The notes: generated from the letters alone by a model not told the origin. A DNA stretch of 64,000 nt from Verrucomicrobiota bacterium (GCA_009885995.1 VFJQ01000013.1:41920-105919), one strand, 5' to 3'. Numbered from the stretch's first letter, positions 8,266-17,185 are shown. A program made the numbers and translations.

Positions 8266-9551
8266 CTTTCCCGGATCAGCGGTCGTGTGCTGTCCACGAA
8301 GAGGATGGCGACCGCGAGCACGACGAAGCCGGCTGCGCACATCCAAAATACTTCGCTCCAGTCCGCGCGGTGCAGCGGGCTCGCGAGCGCGAGAGGGATC
8401 CATTTCGCCACGGCGGACGCGCCGAGATTTCCCCACATATTGCTCCATGCCATCGTCGAGGCGACGTGCGCGCGACCGATGTCCTGACTGAAAGCCCAGA
8501 TCGCTGGCCCGGCGCTATCCGTGGCGAACGCGACGATGCCGCACGCCACCGCGACGCCGAGCGCGCTGCCGAGCATTGGGCACAAGACGTAAGCGACCGC
8601 GCCGACGAGCCCGCCGATCACGATGGGCAAGCGTCTTCCCCATCGCTGGCCGAACCAGCGCGTGAGCGCATCGCACCACCAGCCGCCGAAGAGCACGCCG
8701 CTCATGCCGCACACGAGGGCAATGGTGACATAGAGATTCGCATCCGCCTCGCTGAGTCCGCGCACGGTGCGGAGATACTTCGGCAGCCAGGTGATGAGCA
8801 GCGCCCAGCCGAAGTTTAAGCCGATGCCGCCGAGGCTCAGCAGCCACAGGCCGGGATGGCTCAGCAACGCGCGCCACGGAAAGCGATAGTCTGGCGCCGG
8901 TGGTGGCGGACCGCTGTCGCGGATGAGCGCGCGCTCGGCGTCGTTGGTCCACGGGTGCGAGGTCGGATCATCGCGGAAGATGAAGTGCGTGGCCGCGGCG
9001 AGGAGGAGGCCGATCGCGCCGTAGGTCCACAGCACGGGCCGCCACGATCCGAGGGCGAGGATCAGCGCGCCGGTGAGCCACGGTGCGAGCGCGTTGCCCA
9101 CACGGCCGCCGAAGCTCACGAGCGAATTCGCCCGCGCGCGGTGGCCGAAGGGAAACCAGCGCGAGATCACGCGGCTGCTCGCGGGATACGCGCCGGCTTC
9201 CGCGAGCCCGCACGCGAGCCGCACGACCACGAGCGCGGCGAGCGCGCCGGTGAAGCCGGTGAGCGCCGTGCAGGCCGACCACAGGACGATGTAGGCCACG
9301 AGCATTCGCCGCGGCCCGAAGCGATCTGCCAGATAGCCCGCCGGGAGCTGCCCGAGCGCGTAGGCGAGGAAGAACACGCCCAGCACGCTGCCGACATTTT
9401 CATCGCTCAGCCCGAAGTCGCGCATGAACGACTCCGAATGCACGACCGTCGTCATGCAGATGCGGTCGAGGTAGAGCAGGAAGGCGTTCGCCGTCGCTAC
9501 GCCGAGCAGCGCATAGCGGACGCGCGTGGGCTGACTCGGTGGTGGGTTCAT
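8262..9551 (-). CDS. MFS transporter, anion:cation symporter (sugar-acid/organic anion) type
   Basis: 429 residues with twelve predicted membrane helices. The N-terminal half carries FLLYLDRICMTTV and, between helices 2 and 3, GYLADRFGPRRM, the MFS cytoplasmic loop motif. GLAEAGAYPASSRVISRWFP is characteristic of the glucarate/galactonate/phthalate-type ACS subfamily. Substrate is not readable from sequence. It is the last gene of the leftward cluster (aminotransferase, M81, kinase, RidA, M19 dipeptidase), so uptake of a compound processed by those enzymes is inferred. A palindromic repeat fills the gap to the upstream dipeptidase gene. Confidence 0.85.
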   Translation of the reverse strand: MNPPPSQPTRVRYALLGVATANAFLLYLDRICMTTVVHSESFMRDFGLSDENVGSVLGVFFLAYALGQLPAGYLADRFGPRRMLVAYIVLWSACTALTGFTGALAALVVVRLACGLAEAGAYPASSRVISRWFPFGHRARANSLVSFGGRVGNALAPWLTGALILALGSWRPVLWTYGAIGLLLAAATHFIFRDDPTSHPWTNDAERALIRDSGPPPPAPDYRFPWRALLSHPGLWLLSLGGIGLNFGWALLITWLPKYLRTVRGLSEADANLYVTIALVCGMSGVLFGGWWCDALTRWFGQRWGRRLPIVIGGLVGAVAYVLCPMLGSALGVAVACGIVAFATDSAGPAIWAFSQDIGRAHVASTMAWSNMWGNLGASAVAKWIPLALASPLHRADWSEVFWMCAAGFVVLAVAILFVDSTRPLIRES

Positions 9552-9558
9552 GAGGAGG

Positions 9559-9608
9559 TGTAGGGCAAGCGCATCGCTTGCCGTGGCAGGCGGAGCGCCT
9601 GCCCTACA
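9559..9608. repeat. Dispersed palindromic element, copy 1 (double hairpin)
   Basis: A 50-base element with outer arms TGTAGGGCAAGCG and CGCCTGCCCTACA (one mismatch in 13 pairs). It encloses two adjacent eight-pair hairpins, GGCAAGCG/CGCTTGCC and GGCAGGCG/CGCCTGCC. It occupies nearly the whole gap between the dipeptidase stop (9610) and the MFS start (9551). A related copy lies at 63777-63820, which identifies a repeat family. It may act on mRNA stability or read-through inside the operon. Confidence 0.8.
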
Positions 9609-9609
9609 G

Positions 9610-10710
9610 TCACAGATGCTCGTGCAGGAAGCGGAAGAAGTTGCCGTGCATGATGCCGTCGATGTCCGCCTGCGAGTAGCCGCGCGCGGCGAGCAGGGGA
9701 TCGAGCGTGGCGAGATCGGCGATGCTATCGAGGTCCATCGGCGTCTGCTCGGTGCCGTAGCCGCCGTCGAGATCGGTGCCGATGCCGACGTGGCGTGCGT
9801 TGCCGGCGATCTGGCAGATGTGGTCGATGTGCTCGCAGATCTTCTCGATCTTCAGCCCGAAGTCCTGCGGCTTCGAGCGTTTGTGCGCCCAGCCGTGGAC
9901 CATCATGATCGCGTCGAACGCCATGCCGATCACGGCGCCGCGATCGATGAGCGCTTTGATCTGCTCGTCGGCGAGCTGGCGGTTCCAGTTTGCGAGCGCG
10001 CGGCAGTTGTGATGACTCGCCCACACCGGGCCGTGGTAATGCGCGAGCGCATCCCAGAAGCTCTCGTCGCACAGGTGCGTGACATCGAGGATGATCCCGA
10101 GCCGCTCCATCTCCTTGAGCAACTCGCGTCCGCGCGGCGTCAGCGGTCCTTCATCATCGGTGCCGCAGCCGTAGATGCCCGGCCCGTAATGAACGGGCCC
10201 GAGCGCGATGAGTCCGTCGGCGCGCGACTTCTCCAAGTGCCGCCAGCTTAGGATCGAGTCCGCGCCTTCGAGGCTGAGCAGGTAGCCGATCGGCAGCTTC
10301 GCGGCATCCTCGTCGCTCGCGTTCATCCAGCGCTCGGCGTGCGCTTCCACCTCGGGCCACGTGCGGAGCTGCAGCATCTCACCGCAGTCTTCCATCGTGC
10401 GATAATACGCGAGCTGCCCCTGCGTCTGCGCCCATGCCTGCTCGGGGCTGCGCCAGCCGGGCAGGTTGTGAAAGCGCGGCGAGTAGCGCGCGATCTGCGT
10501 CGCCACGATGATGCCGAAGCGTCCGCGCCGCAGCTCGGGGAAGCACACGGTATTGCGCGAGCGGTGCCGCTCAGCCTCCGGCGCGATGAACTGCGCCGTG
10601 AGTTCGCAGCGGCGGATTTTCTCCTGCGACCAGCGCTGGTCGCGGTTGAACTCCATCGCGTTCATCGAGATGTCGAGATGGCAGTCGAAGATGAGGCGGG
10701 GTGTGCTCAT
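9610..10710 (-). CDS. Membrane dipeptidase (renal dipeptidase, peptidase M19) family
   Basis: 366 residues. M19 enzymes are amidohydrolase-fold di-zinc dipeptidases, often active on D-amino-acid-containing or beta-lactam-like dipeptides. The metal ligands are visible: FDCHLDI (His and Asp), LSLEGADSI (bridging Glu), DVTHLCDESF (His), WASHHNCRAL (His) and the C-terminal GIGTDLDGG (Asp). No signal peptide, so probably cytoplasmic. It starts ten bases after RidA in the same direction and precedes the MFS gene, a tight operon. The substrate is unknown; some verrucomicrobial and proteobacterial M19 proteins sit in catabolic rather than cell-wall contexts, as here. Confidence 0.9.
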   Translation of the reverse strand: MSTPRLIFDCHLDISMNAMEFNRDQRWSQEKIRRCELTAQFIAPEAERHRSRNTVCFPELRRGRFGIIVATQIARYSPRFHNLPGWRSPEQAWAQTQGQLAYYRTMEDCGEMLQLRTWPEVEAHAERWMNASDEDAAKLPIGYLLSLEGADSILSWRHLEKSRADGLIALGPVHYGPGIYGCGTDDEGPLTPRGRELLKEMERLGIILDVTHLCDESFWDALAHYHGPVWASHHNCRALANWNRQLADEQIKALIDRGAVIGMAFDAIMMVHGWAHKRSKPQDFGLKIEKICEHIDHICQIAGNARHVGIGTDLDGGYGTEQTPMDLDSIADLATLDPLLAARGYSQADIDGIMHGNFFRFLHEHL

Positions 10711-10719
10711 GGCGTTGGA

Positions 10720-11112
10720 TTAAGCAGGGCGTTTCACCGCGACGACTTCGATCTCGTAGCGGAGGGTCGGCGGGAGGCAGTTGGTGATCGTGGTGCGCGT
10801 CGGGAACGGCTCGGCGAAAACTTCGCGATAGAGCTGGTTGTAGAGCGGCACGTCCTCGGCATCGCGCACGTAGTTCCGCGTCTGGATCACATGCGCGAGG
10901 TCGCTGCCTGCGGCTTCGAGCACCTTGCGCACGTTTTCGATCGAGCGGCGGAACTCCGCCTCAAACGTGTCGCAGACGATCTTGCCGGTCGCATCGACCG
11001 ACGCCTGGCCGGAGATGAAGATGAGATCGCCGAAGCACACGCTCGGGCTAAACGGAAGCGTCGAAGTGGGCGTGTCGGCGTTGCGTGGGTAGGAGACGAG
11101 TGGGTGGGTCAT
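10720..11112 (-). CDS. RidA family (YjgF/YER057c/UK114) deaminase-like protein
   Basis: 130 residues from the ATG at 11112; the longer reading frame to 11136 adds eight unlikely residues. RidA proteins hydrolyse reactive enamine/imine intermediates released by PLP enzymes. The trimer-forming chorismate-mutase-like fold is indicated by FISGQASVD, FRRSIENVRKVLEAAGSDL and the C-terminal FPTRTTITNCLPP, which carries the conserved Arg. The position in a cluster with a PLP aminotransferase is consistent with protection against, or direct turnover of, an imine product. The dipeptidase start follows after nine bases. Confidence 0.9.
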   Translation of the reverse strand: MTHPLVSYPRNADTPTSTLPFSPSVCFGDLIFISGQASVDATGKIVCDTFEAEFRRSIENVRKVLEAAGSDLAHVIQTRNYVRDAEDVPLYNQLYREVFAEPFPTRTTITNCLPPTLRYEIEVVAVKRPA

Positions 11113-11149
11113 GCGCACTGGATACAACCCGCGCACCGCTGGATCGACG

Positions 11150-11179
11150 ATACAAAATCGAGCGAGGAGCGACTGTCCA
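11150..11179 (-). promoter_or_regulatory. Candidate promoter for the ridA-dipeptidase-MFS unit
   Basis: On the minus strand TGGACA (11179-11174) is followed after 18 bases by TTGTAT (11155-11150), 38 bases upstream of the ridA ATG. If real, this unit can be expressed apart from the upstream kinase gene. Weak by-eye prediction. Confidence 0.25.
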
Positions 11180-11231
11180 CGCGAAGCAGCGCTCCCGTGT
11201 CCGAGCCTCTACTTTCCACCGCGGCGGCGTG

Positions 11232-14200
11232 CTATCGAGCCGGCGAAGAATCAGAGGCGACAACTCGAAAACCGACGCTCGGGCCGATGCTCTTTTCGCC
11301 GTGGCCGGCCCGGGCGGACCACCACATAGGTCCCTTCTCGTAAGTGAGGAAGCCTGCGCCGCGCAAGATCCGTTGCCCCACGTTAGACTCGTCGAGATCT
11401 TCGCACAATTCGCGCACGTTACCCCCGAGGTCGAACAGCCCGAACTTGTTGGCCGTAAAGCTTCCTACGGGGGCGGTCGTCGGGAAGTTGTCGCGGTAGC
11501 CGGGCAGGATGCTCTGGCCGGGAGCCTCGATCCCTTTGCACTCTTCGCCGCTAAAGTTGCCCGCACTGCGCGGCGGCGGCCACTCCAGACCCCACGGAAA
11601 CTCCTGGACCTTGCCGCTCTTGTCCGTGGGAGTCTTCCGCTTCGGATCCTCGCGCTGCTTGCTCCCGATGGCACTGCTCCATTCGTGGTCCGTCGGCAGT
11701 CGGTAAAGCTCCGTCGCACGCATCCGTCCGATCCGCCGCTCGCGCTCCGTGAGCCAGTTGCAGAAGGCTTGGGCGTCCTCCCAGCTCACATTGACCGCGG
11801 GGTGGGTCGGCCCTTGCTCGAAGGTCGGTTTCGTCCATGCGCGCTTGGTTTCCGTGGCGAAAACCTCGTAGTCCTGCACTCGCGTTTCCCAGATGCTGAA
11901 GAGCACGCGCTGCTGGCTGCCCGGACCACCGGTGATCTTCACCGGCACGAACTTCATGCCCAGCGAGTTTACGAAGGGCCGCTCCTTGGCCGCCAAGGCG
12001 AAGGAGTTTTGATTTGGCTGGGAGAGCCGGACACTGGGAGAACCTACTTCCGGAGTGGCTGAGGGTGGTGCAGCGGCGGCGAACAGTGGCAGCCACGTCT
12101 TGCTCAACTCGTCCCGCTTGGCCTTGAGCACCAGGGCGTCGTCGAGGCGTTGGCGCTGGGTGAGGGCGGTTTGGTTTTGCGCGAGGATGGCATCATAGGC
12201 CGTGTAAAGCTCCATGGCCTTGGCTGCACGCGCCTGCTCGAGCTTGGCGCGGCGCTGGCGAAATGCGGACCGCAGCGATTGCACCCCGCTGGGAAGACCG
12301 GTGTCGGTGCCCGTGACCGCGTGCGTTTCCTCGAAGGCCTTGCGTTCATTCTGCCACGCGATGGCTTCGGTGAGTTGCTTCGAGGCCGTCGCCCGGGCGA
12401 TCCCTGCATCGAGCGCCGCCGTGTGCTGCTTGCGCAAGTCCGTCACGCCCGCGTCGAAAGGTTCGCTCACCTGTTGGCGAAAAGTTTCCTGCTGCGTCGC
12501 ATCGACCTGCGCGAGCCACTTCTCGACTTCGGTCTGCGGCTTCGGCGTGGCCGCCGCCACCACTGGGGGCGCCGGCGCGGGAGTCGCGACGGGCGCGGGC
12601 GCGGGATCAGGTTTGCCGTCGTCCCATTCGATGATGAAGCCGGCGAGCGATTTTATGGCCGGCAGAACTCCGATCCAACTCGGTTCGCCATCCTTGAGCC
12701 GCACGACGTAGAGTCCCGCAGGAGCCTTTTTTTCGTCGGTGTCCAGAAGTTGGCGCCACCACGGATTGCCGGAAATCCAGTGGAGCTTGCCCACGGATGC
12801 GCCATTCAACCAACGATAGTCGATCGAGTTTTCCTCGCCGCTTCCTCCGACCGCATAGCGGCGCAACTCGTCCGTCTTGAGCGGTCCGATGAGATGGTCG
12901 CGCGCCCACAATTCCTCCTCCTCGGTGATGAAGGTGGCGAGGTGCCCTCCCATGACTTCCGCCTTCGCCTTCGCTTCATTCCAAGTCATGGCGTCCGGCA
13001 CCAACTGATAACGGTGCCCGGCGAAAGTGAGCACTTCGCTGGGCTGCACCGGCAGCGGCGTGGCCGGCTTGGCTGTCGGAGCAGGAGTCGGCTTCGGCGT
13101 CGCCGGAACTGGGGGCGGAGGAGGCGGAGTTGCGGGTGTGGGTGTCGCGACGCTCGCCGCCGGGGTTGGAAGGGGCGTGCTCGGCTCGATCGTCTGCCCC
13201 GTTGGGGAGGTCGGTCGCGTGAGCATGAAGACCGCGCCGCCGATCACCAGAGCGCCGATACCGATCCACAAGCCCGTGCGCGCGGGCTTGGCAGGCGCAC
13301 CACTTGCATCGCCGCGGCGCAGCGTCACTTCCGTCGGTTGCGCAGACGCACCGGTCACCAAGGTCGTGCGGATCGAATCCACGTCGGCCTTCATCTCGGT
13401 GGTCTGCTGATAGCGCCGCTCGGGGAACTGCTGCATCGCCTTCTTCACCACCTCGTCGAGGCGCGCATCCACGCCGGCGCGGATCGAGGGCGGATCGACA
13501 AAGCCCCGCGGCACGTCCTTGCACAGCATCTCATAGAGCATCACCCCGAGGCTGTAGATGTCTGCACGATGATCGACCGCCATCCCCTTGGTCTGCTCGG
13601 GCGCCATGTAATCAGGCGTGCCCATGATCATGCCGGTTCGCGTCTCCCCAATCTTTGCCGCGGTCGGGTCGGTCAGACGCGCGAGGCCGAAGTCGGCGAC
13701 CTTCACGCGGCCCCGCTGATCGAGCATCACATTCGCGGGCTTGATGTCGCGATGCACCACGCCCTGCTCGTGTGCGAAGGCGAGCGCTTCGCAGACTTGT
13801 GCGGTGATCGCCAGCGTCTGTGCTGGCTCGAGCCCCGGGCCGTGGATGATCGTGTGCAGGTTCGCGCCATCGACGAACTCCATCGCGAAGAAGAGGTGCC
13901 CCTCGGTCGTCGTGCCGAAGTCGAAAACGGTGATGATGTTCGGGTGATGAAGCTTCGCCATCGCGCGCGCCTCGCGGCGGAAGCGGTCGGCGAAATCGCG
14001 ATCCACGCTGATCTCCAGCGGCAGCAGCTTGATCGCGACGAGCCGGTCGAGCTCGATCTGCCGTGCCTTATAGACCGCGCCCATGCCGCCGCGGCCGAGC
14101 AGGGTGAGCACTTCGTAGTTTGGGAAAAGCCGCGCGGCTCCCTCGACGCTCGGCGGTTCCCAGCCATACACGCCCGCGCTGCTGGTCATGCGGACGCTCT

Positions 14201-14279
14201 TCATCCCGCGAGCGAAGAGCTGCTCGGGACTGATTCCACCGAGTGCGGAAGGTGGTGGCGGGTCGCTTTCGTCTGGCAC
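11232..14279 (-). CDS. Transmembrane Ser/Thr protein kinase fused to C-type-lectin-like and FGE/SUMF1-like domains
   Basis: 1015 residues. Residues 55-305 are a Hanks-type kinase: LGRGGMGAVY (61-70), the Lys in VAIK (84), HRDIKPAN (176-183) and DFG (196-198), with an APE-type segment near 226. A single membrane helix lies at 336-354, then a Pro-rich linker (355-412). Residues 418-553 match the C-type lectin-like fold (WNEAKAKAEVMGGHLATF ... FIIEW). A helical, probably coiled-coil stretch spans 582-730. Residues 768-1010 are FGE-sulfatase/SUMF1-like (NSLGMKFVPV ... VSWEDAQAFCNWL ... GGNVREL ... GFRVV). The Cys pair needed for formylglycine formation is absent, so the domain is probably structural or ligand-binding. 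The architecture suggests an outside sensor signalling to a cytoplasmic kinase. It lies inside a catabolic cluster. Confidence 0.9.
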   Translation of the reverse strand: MPDESDPPPPSALGGISPEQLFARGMKSVRMTSSAGVYGWEPPSVEGAARLFPNYEVLTLLGRGGMGAVYKARQIELDRLVAIKLLPLEISVDRDFADRFRREARAMAKLHHPNIITVFDFGTTTEGHLFFAMEFVDGANLHTIIHGPGLEPAQTLAITAQVCEALAFAHEQGVVHRDIKPANVMLDQRGRVKVADFGLARLTDPTAAKIGETRTGMIMGTPDYMAPEQTKGMAVDHRADIYSLGVMLYEMLCKDVPRGFVDPPSIRAGVDARLDEVVKKAMQQFPERRYQQTTEMKADVDSIRTTLVTGASAQPTEVTLRRGDASGAPAKPARTGLWIGIGALVIGGAVFMLTRPTSPTGQTIEPSTPLPTPAASVATPTPATPPPPPPVPATPKPTPAPTAKPATPLPVQPSEVLTFAGHRYQLVPDAMTWNEAKAKAEVMGGHLATFITEEEELWARDHLIGPLKTDELRRYAVGGSGEENSIDYRWLNGASVGKLHWISGNPWWRQLLDTDEKKAPAGLYVVRLKDGEPSWIGVLPAIKSLAGFIIEWDDGKPDPAPAPVATPAPAPPVVAAATPKPQTEVEKWLAQVDATQQETFRQQVSEPFDAGVTDLRKQHTAALDAGIARATASKQLTEAIAWQNERKAFEETHAVTGTDTGLPSGVQSLRSAFRQRRAKLEQARAAKAMELYTAYDAILAQNQTALTQRQRLDDALVLKAKRDELSKTWLPLFAAAAPPSATPEVGSPSVRLSQPNQNSFALAAKERPFVNSLGMKFVPVKITGGPGSQQRVLFSIWETRVQDYEVFATETKRAWTKPTFEQGPTHPAVNVSWEDAQAFCNWLTERERRIGRMRATELYRLPTDHEWSSAIGSKQREDPKRKTPTDKSGKVQEFPWGLEWPPPRSAGNFSGEECKGIEAPGQSILPGYRDNFPTTAPVGSFTANKFGLFDLGGNVRELCEDLDESNVGQRILRGAGFLTYEKGPMWWSARAGHGEKSIGPSVGFRVVASDSSPAR

Positions 14280-14339
14280 GGTTCGCGAGCGATAGCGCGT
14301 AGCGCGAAAAAAGCGAGTGTGGTTGCGACGCGTGGGGCG

Positions 14340-15809
14340 TCAGCCGTCGAGCGGGAAGATGGGGCGGCGGACGTGGCGATAGGGGAGCGCGCGCAGGTTG
14401 CTCGAGCAGGGGCCGGGCGTCTCCACCCACAGCATTCGCGCCGCGATCGGATCGTAGGCGCGGCGATGCGCGACGGCGGCTTTCACGACGATGACCGACA
14501 GCGTCTCAGGGTCGATGCCCTGGCTGCGCCACTGGCCAAGATCGAAGGGCGGCGTCCTCCGGCTCGTGAGCAGGATCGTGATCCCCGGATGCCGCACGAC
14601 CACGCACGGCCCCATGTCGAAACGATCGCCGCACATCGAAGCGAGATGGCTCTGCTTATCCTCGAGCTCGAACTTGCCGTTGCTCGTGCGGAGCAATTCG
14701 ACTTCGAGCTCGAACGGCCCCTCATCGAGCCGGCTGCCCTTGCCACCGATCGGTAATGTCACGCGCGTGCCGATGCGCATCGCCGAGAGTTGGCGCACGG
14801 CTTCGGGATCGTTGATCGCGATGGCCGCATTCGGTATCGAATGCTCGACCAGCGCGCGGAGTAAGCCGGTGCCGTCGCCTGGCGCACCGCCGCCGATGTT
14901 GTCCGACGGCTCCACGAGCACCGTCAGGCCGCGCGGCAGGGGATCGAGTTGAGCGAGCACGTCCGCGATGGGTGGATCGGTCACGTTGCCCGCTTCCCGC
15001 GTTCCATTCGCCAGCGAGTTCAGCTGCTGCAACGCCGCGCGCGCCTGCGCTTCGGAGCCCGTCGTGGCGATGGCGAAGCTCACTCCCGTATCCGGCGTGT
15101 CCGCGAACGAGAATCCAGCGACGACGTTCACCGCCCAAAACTCCGGCGTCCCGGTCTCCATCCTGCGCGCGAGACGTTCGAGCGAGAGCATCGGTTCGCT
15201 CGCCGTGCCGGTGCCGGTCGGCGGCCACATCAGCGGCGGGTGATGCCAGAACATCCGCGGCATCTCCTTCGTCGTCAGCGAGCGCTGCAACAGCTCGGCG
15301 GCGAACTTCGTGACTTGGCGCGCGTCGGCGTGCGGGTTCTCGCGGTAAGCGACGAGGCAGTCGGCGAGGTCGGCCATGCGCTGCGTGAAGTTTGCGTGCA
15401 GGTCGAACACGCCGAAGACAGGCACGTCGTCACCGATGAGCGTGCGCAGCCGCGCGAGCATTTCGCCCTCCACGTCCGTGAGCGACTGCGAGACCATCGC
15501 GCCGTGCAGGATGAGGAACACCGCGTCTAGCTGCGGCTGCACGCGCGCGGCGAGTTCCCGCCAGAACGTCTCGACCACGTGGTCTTCGACTGTCGCGCTC
15601 GGCGACGCGCGGAAATCAACGGTCGGGAACACCTCCCAGTCGAACTCCTTCGCCGACTCCAGCGCCCCGCCGAGCGGCGAACTGTCGCCCGCGCAGCGCA
15701 GCATGTCCGACCCGAGGAGCACCTGAAAATCACGCAGCCCGGTCGTGCCATCGACGAAGGTGTGCGTCTCGTGAAAGAGCCCGGCGAAGAGGACGCGGGG
15801 ACGGCTCAT
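14340..15809 (-). CDS. M81 family metallopeptidase (MlrC-like)
   Basis: 489 residues from the ATG at 15809; a start three codons upstream is also open. M81 proteins are zinc enzymes typified by MlrC of microcystin degradation, but most act on unknown substrates in catabolic operons. Conserved segments are GLFHETHTF (His-Glu, residues ~12-20), LILHGAMVSQ, VFGVFDLHANFT (Asp-His) and, in the C-terminal half, DNIGGGAPGDGTGLLRALVE and VVRHPG. The ATG overlaps the stop of the upstream aminotransferase gene as ATGA, indicating translational coupling. It ends 60 bases before the kinase gene. Confidence 0.88.
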   Translation of the reverse strand: MSRPRVLFAGLFHETHTFVDGTTGLRDFQVLLGSDMLRCAGDSSPLGGALESAKEFDWEVFPTVDFRASPSATVEDHVVETFWRELAARVQPQLDAVFLILHGAMVSQSLTDVEGEMLARLRTLIGDDVPVFGVFDLHANFTQRMADLADCLVAYRENPHADARQVTKFAAELLQRSLTTKEMPRMFWHHPPLMWPPTGTGTASEPMLSLERLARRMETGTPEFWAVNVVAGFSFADTPDTGVSFAIATTGSEAQARAALQQLNSLANGTREAGNVTDPPIADVLAQLDPLPRGLTVLVEPSDNIGGGAPGDGTGLLRALVEHSIPNAAIAINDPEAVRQLSAMRIGTRVTLPIGGKGSRLDEGPFELEVELLRTSNGKFELEDKQSHLASMCGDRFDMGPCVVVRHPGITILLTSRRTPPFDLGQWRSQGIDPETLSVIVVKAAVAHRRAYDPIAARMLWVETPGPCSSNLRALPYRHVRRPIFPLDG

Positions 15810-17143
15810 GGCTTCCACCCGGCGGCGTGTTGGGCGAAGGCGGCCGCGGAGCGGCTGAGCGCTTCATCGATGTCGGCGTCGGTGTGCGCGAGGCTCATGA
15901 ACCACAGCCCGCGCTCGATCGCGCGCACGCCGTTCTCCAGCAAGCAGCGCCGCAGGTGCGTCCAGCGCGGCGCATCGTGGCGGCGGACGTAGTCGCGGTA
16001 GTCGCGGATCGGCCCATGCGCGGCGCCGGGCTTGAGCATTGCGGTGTGGAAGACGAGACCGGGACCTTGCGGTTGCAGCGGGATGCTGTGTTGGCGCGCG
16101 AGTGCTTCGAGTCCGGCGATGAGCTTAGCGCCGAGGCGCTGAAGTCCGGCGGGATGCTGCGGGCCGAGCGCGAGGATCTGGTCGAGGCACCAGCGGCTTG
16201 CGGCGAGGCAGAGCGGGTTCGCGTTGAGCGTGCCGGCGTGGACGACTTCTCCGCGGATGATCGGCTCGAAGACGCGCGCCTTCCCCGCGAGCGCGGCGAA
16301 GGGCACACCACCACCGATGGCTTTGCCAAAGATCGTGAGGTCCGGCGACGCGCCGTAGTAGCCCTGCGCGCACGATGCGCCGAAGCGGAAGCCGGTGATC
16401 GTCTCGTCGGCGATCATCAGCGCGCCTTCGCGGTCGCACAGCTCGCGGATCGTCGCGAGCAGACCGTCGGCGGGTTCCATGCAGCCGGTGTTGCACAGCG
16501 CGGGCTCGAAGATGATCGCGGCGATCTGCCCGCGGTATTGCTCCACGCGGCGGCGCAGATGTTCAGGATCGTTCCAGCGCGCGACGACGAATTGATCGAG
16601 CACCTCGGAGATCACGCCCTTGCTCGGATGCAGCCGTGTCGGCTCGTCGTCGCTGCCCCACTGGTCCGGCGGCGGTGCGAAGCCGACGAGCCCTTCGTCC
16701 GACCAGCCGTGGTAGTGCCCCTCGAACTTCAGCACCAGCCGCTTGCCCGTGAGCCCGCGCGCGAGACGCAGCGCACTCATCACCACTTCGGTCGCGGAGT
16801 TGTTGAAGCGCACGCGCTCAGCTCCCGGCACCATCGATTGCACGCGCTCCGCGACATCGATCTCCAGCTCCGACTGCGCCGCCCAGTGTGTTCCGAGCCG
16901 CGCTTGCGCTGCGATCGCATCGGCGAGTCCCGCCGGTGCGTGACCGAAAAGCAGCGCGCCCTGGCCCGTCTGGAAGTCGATATATTCGTTCCCATCCACG
17001 TCCCACAGTCGCGAGCCTGCGCCGCGTGCGAAGTAGAGCGGCACGGGCTGCTCCATCTTGCGGATGCCGCTGTTCACGCCGCCAGCGATGCTCTGCTGCG
17101 CGCGTTCGAAGAGCCGGCGGGATTGGGAGAAACGATCGGTCAT
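15806..17143 (-). CDS. Class III PLP-dependent aminotransferase (glutamate-1-semialdehyde aminomutase-like)
   Basis: 445 residues. The fold type I class III signature is complete: YIDFQTGQGALLFGH, RVRFNNSATEVVMSALRLAR, FEGHYHGWSD, then LMIADETITGFRFG with the PLP-binding Asp, and the Schiff-base Lys in TIFGKAIGGG. It resembles HemL-type enzymes, but its coupling to M81, RidA and M19 genes argues for a catabolic transaminase or aminomutase rather than heme synthesis. Its stop overlaps the M81 start (ATGA). First gene of the leftward cluster after the SMP-30 gene 42 bases upstream. The substrate cannot be assigned from sequence. Confidence 0.88.
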   Translation of the reverse strand: MTDRFSQSRRLFERAQQSIAGGVNSGIRKMEQPVPLYFARGAGSRLWDVDGNEYIDFQTGQGALLFGHAPAGLADAIAAQARLGTHWAAQSELEIDVAERVQSMVPGAERVRFNNSATEVVMSALRLARGLTGKRLVLKFEGHYHGWSDEGLVGFAPPPDQWGSDDEPTRLHPSKGVISEVLDQFVVARWNDPEHLRRRVEQYRGQIAAIIFEPALCNTGCMEPADGLLATIRELCDREGALMIADETITGFRFGASCAQGYYGASPDLTIFGKAIGGGVPFAALAGKARVFEPIIRGEVVHAGTLNANPLCLAASRWCLDQILALGPQHPAGLQRLGAKLIAGLEALARQHSIPLQPQGPGLVFHTAMLKPGAAHGPIRDYRDYVRRHDAPRWTHLRRCLLENGVRAIERGLWFMSLAHTDADIDEALSRSAAAFAQHAAGWKP

Positions 17144-17185
17144 GGTGTGCGATGAAAGCGCGCGCGCGGACGAAGGCTTAGCGCC

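Noticed and set aside
11232..13000. Sulfatase-activating (formylglycine-generating) enzyme activity for the kinase fusion
   Set aside because: The C-terminal FGE-like domain lacks the Cys pair needed for catalysis; no sulfatase gene lies in the window.
12150..14756. 868-codon plus-strand frame opposite the kinase gene
   Set aside because: Antisense to a clear kinase/FGE protein; no coherent domain, only low-complexity Arg/His/Leu sequence.
15806..17143. HemL (glutamate-1-semialdehyde aminomutase) for heme synthesis
   Set aside because: Sequence is HemL-like, but it is coupled to M81/RidA/M19 catabolic genes; it cannot be excluded without alignment, though context argues against it.
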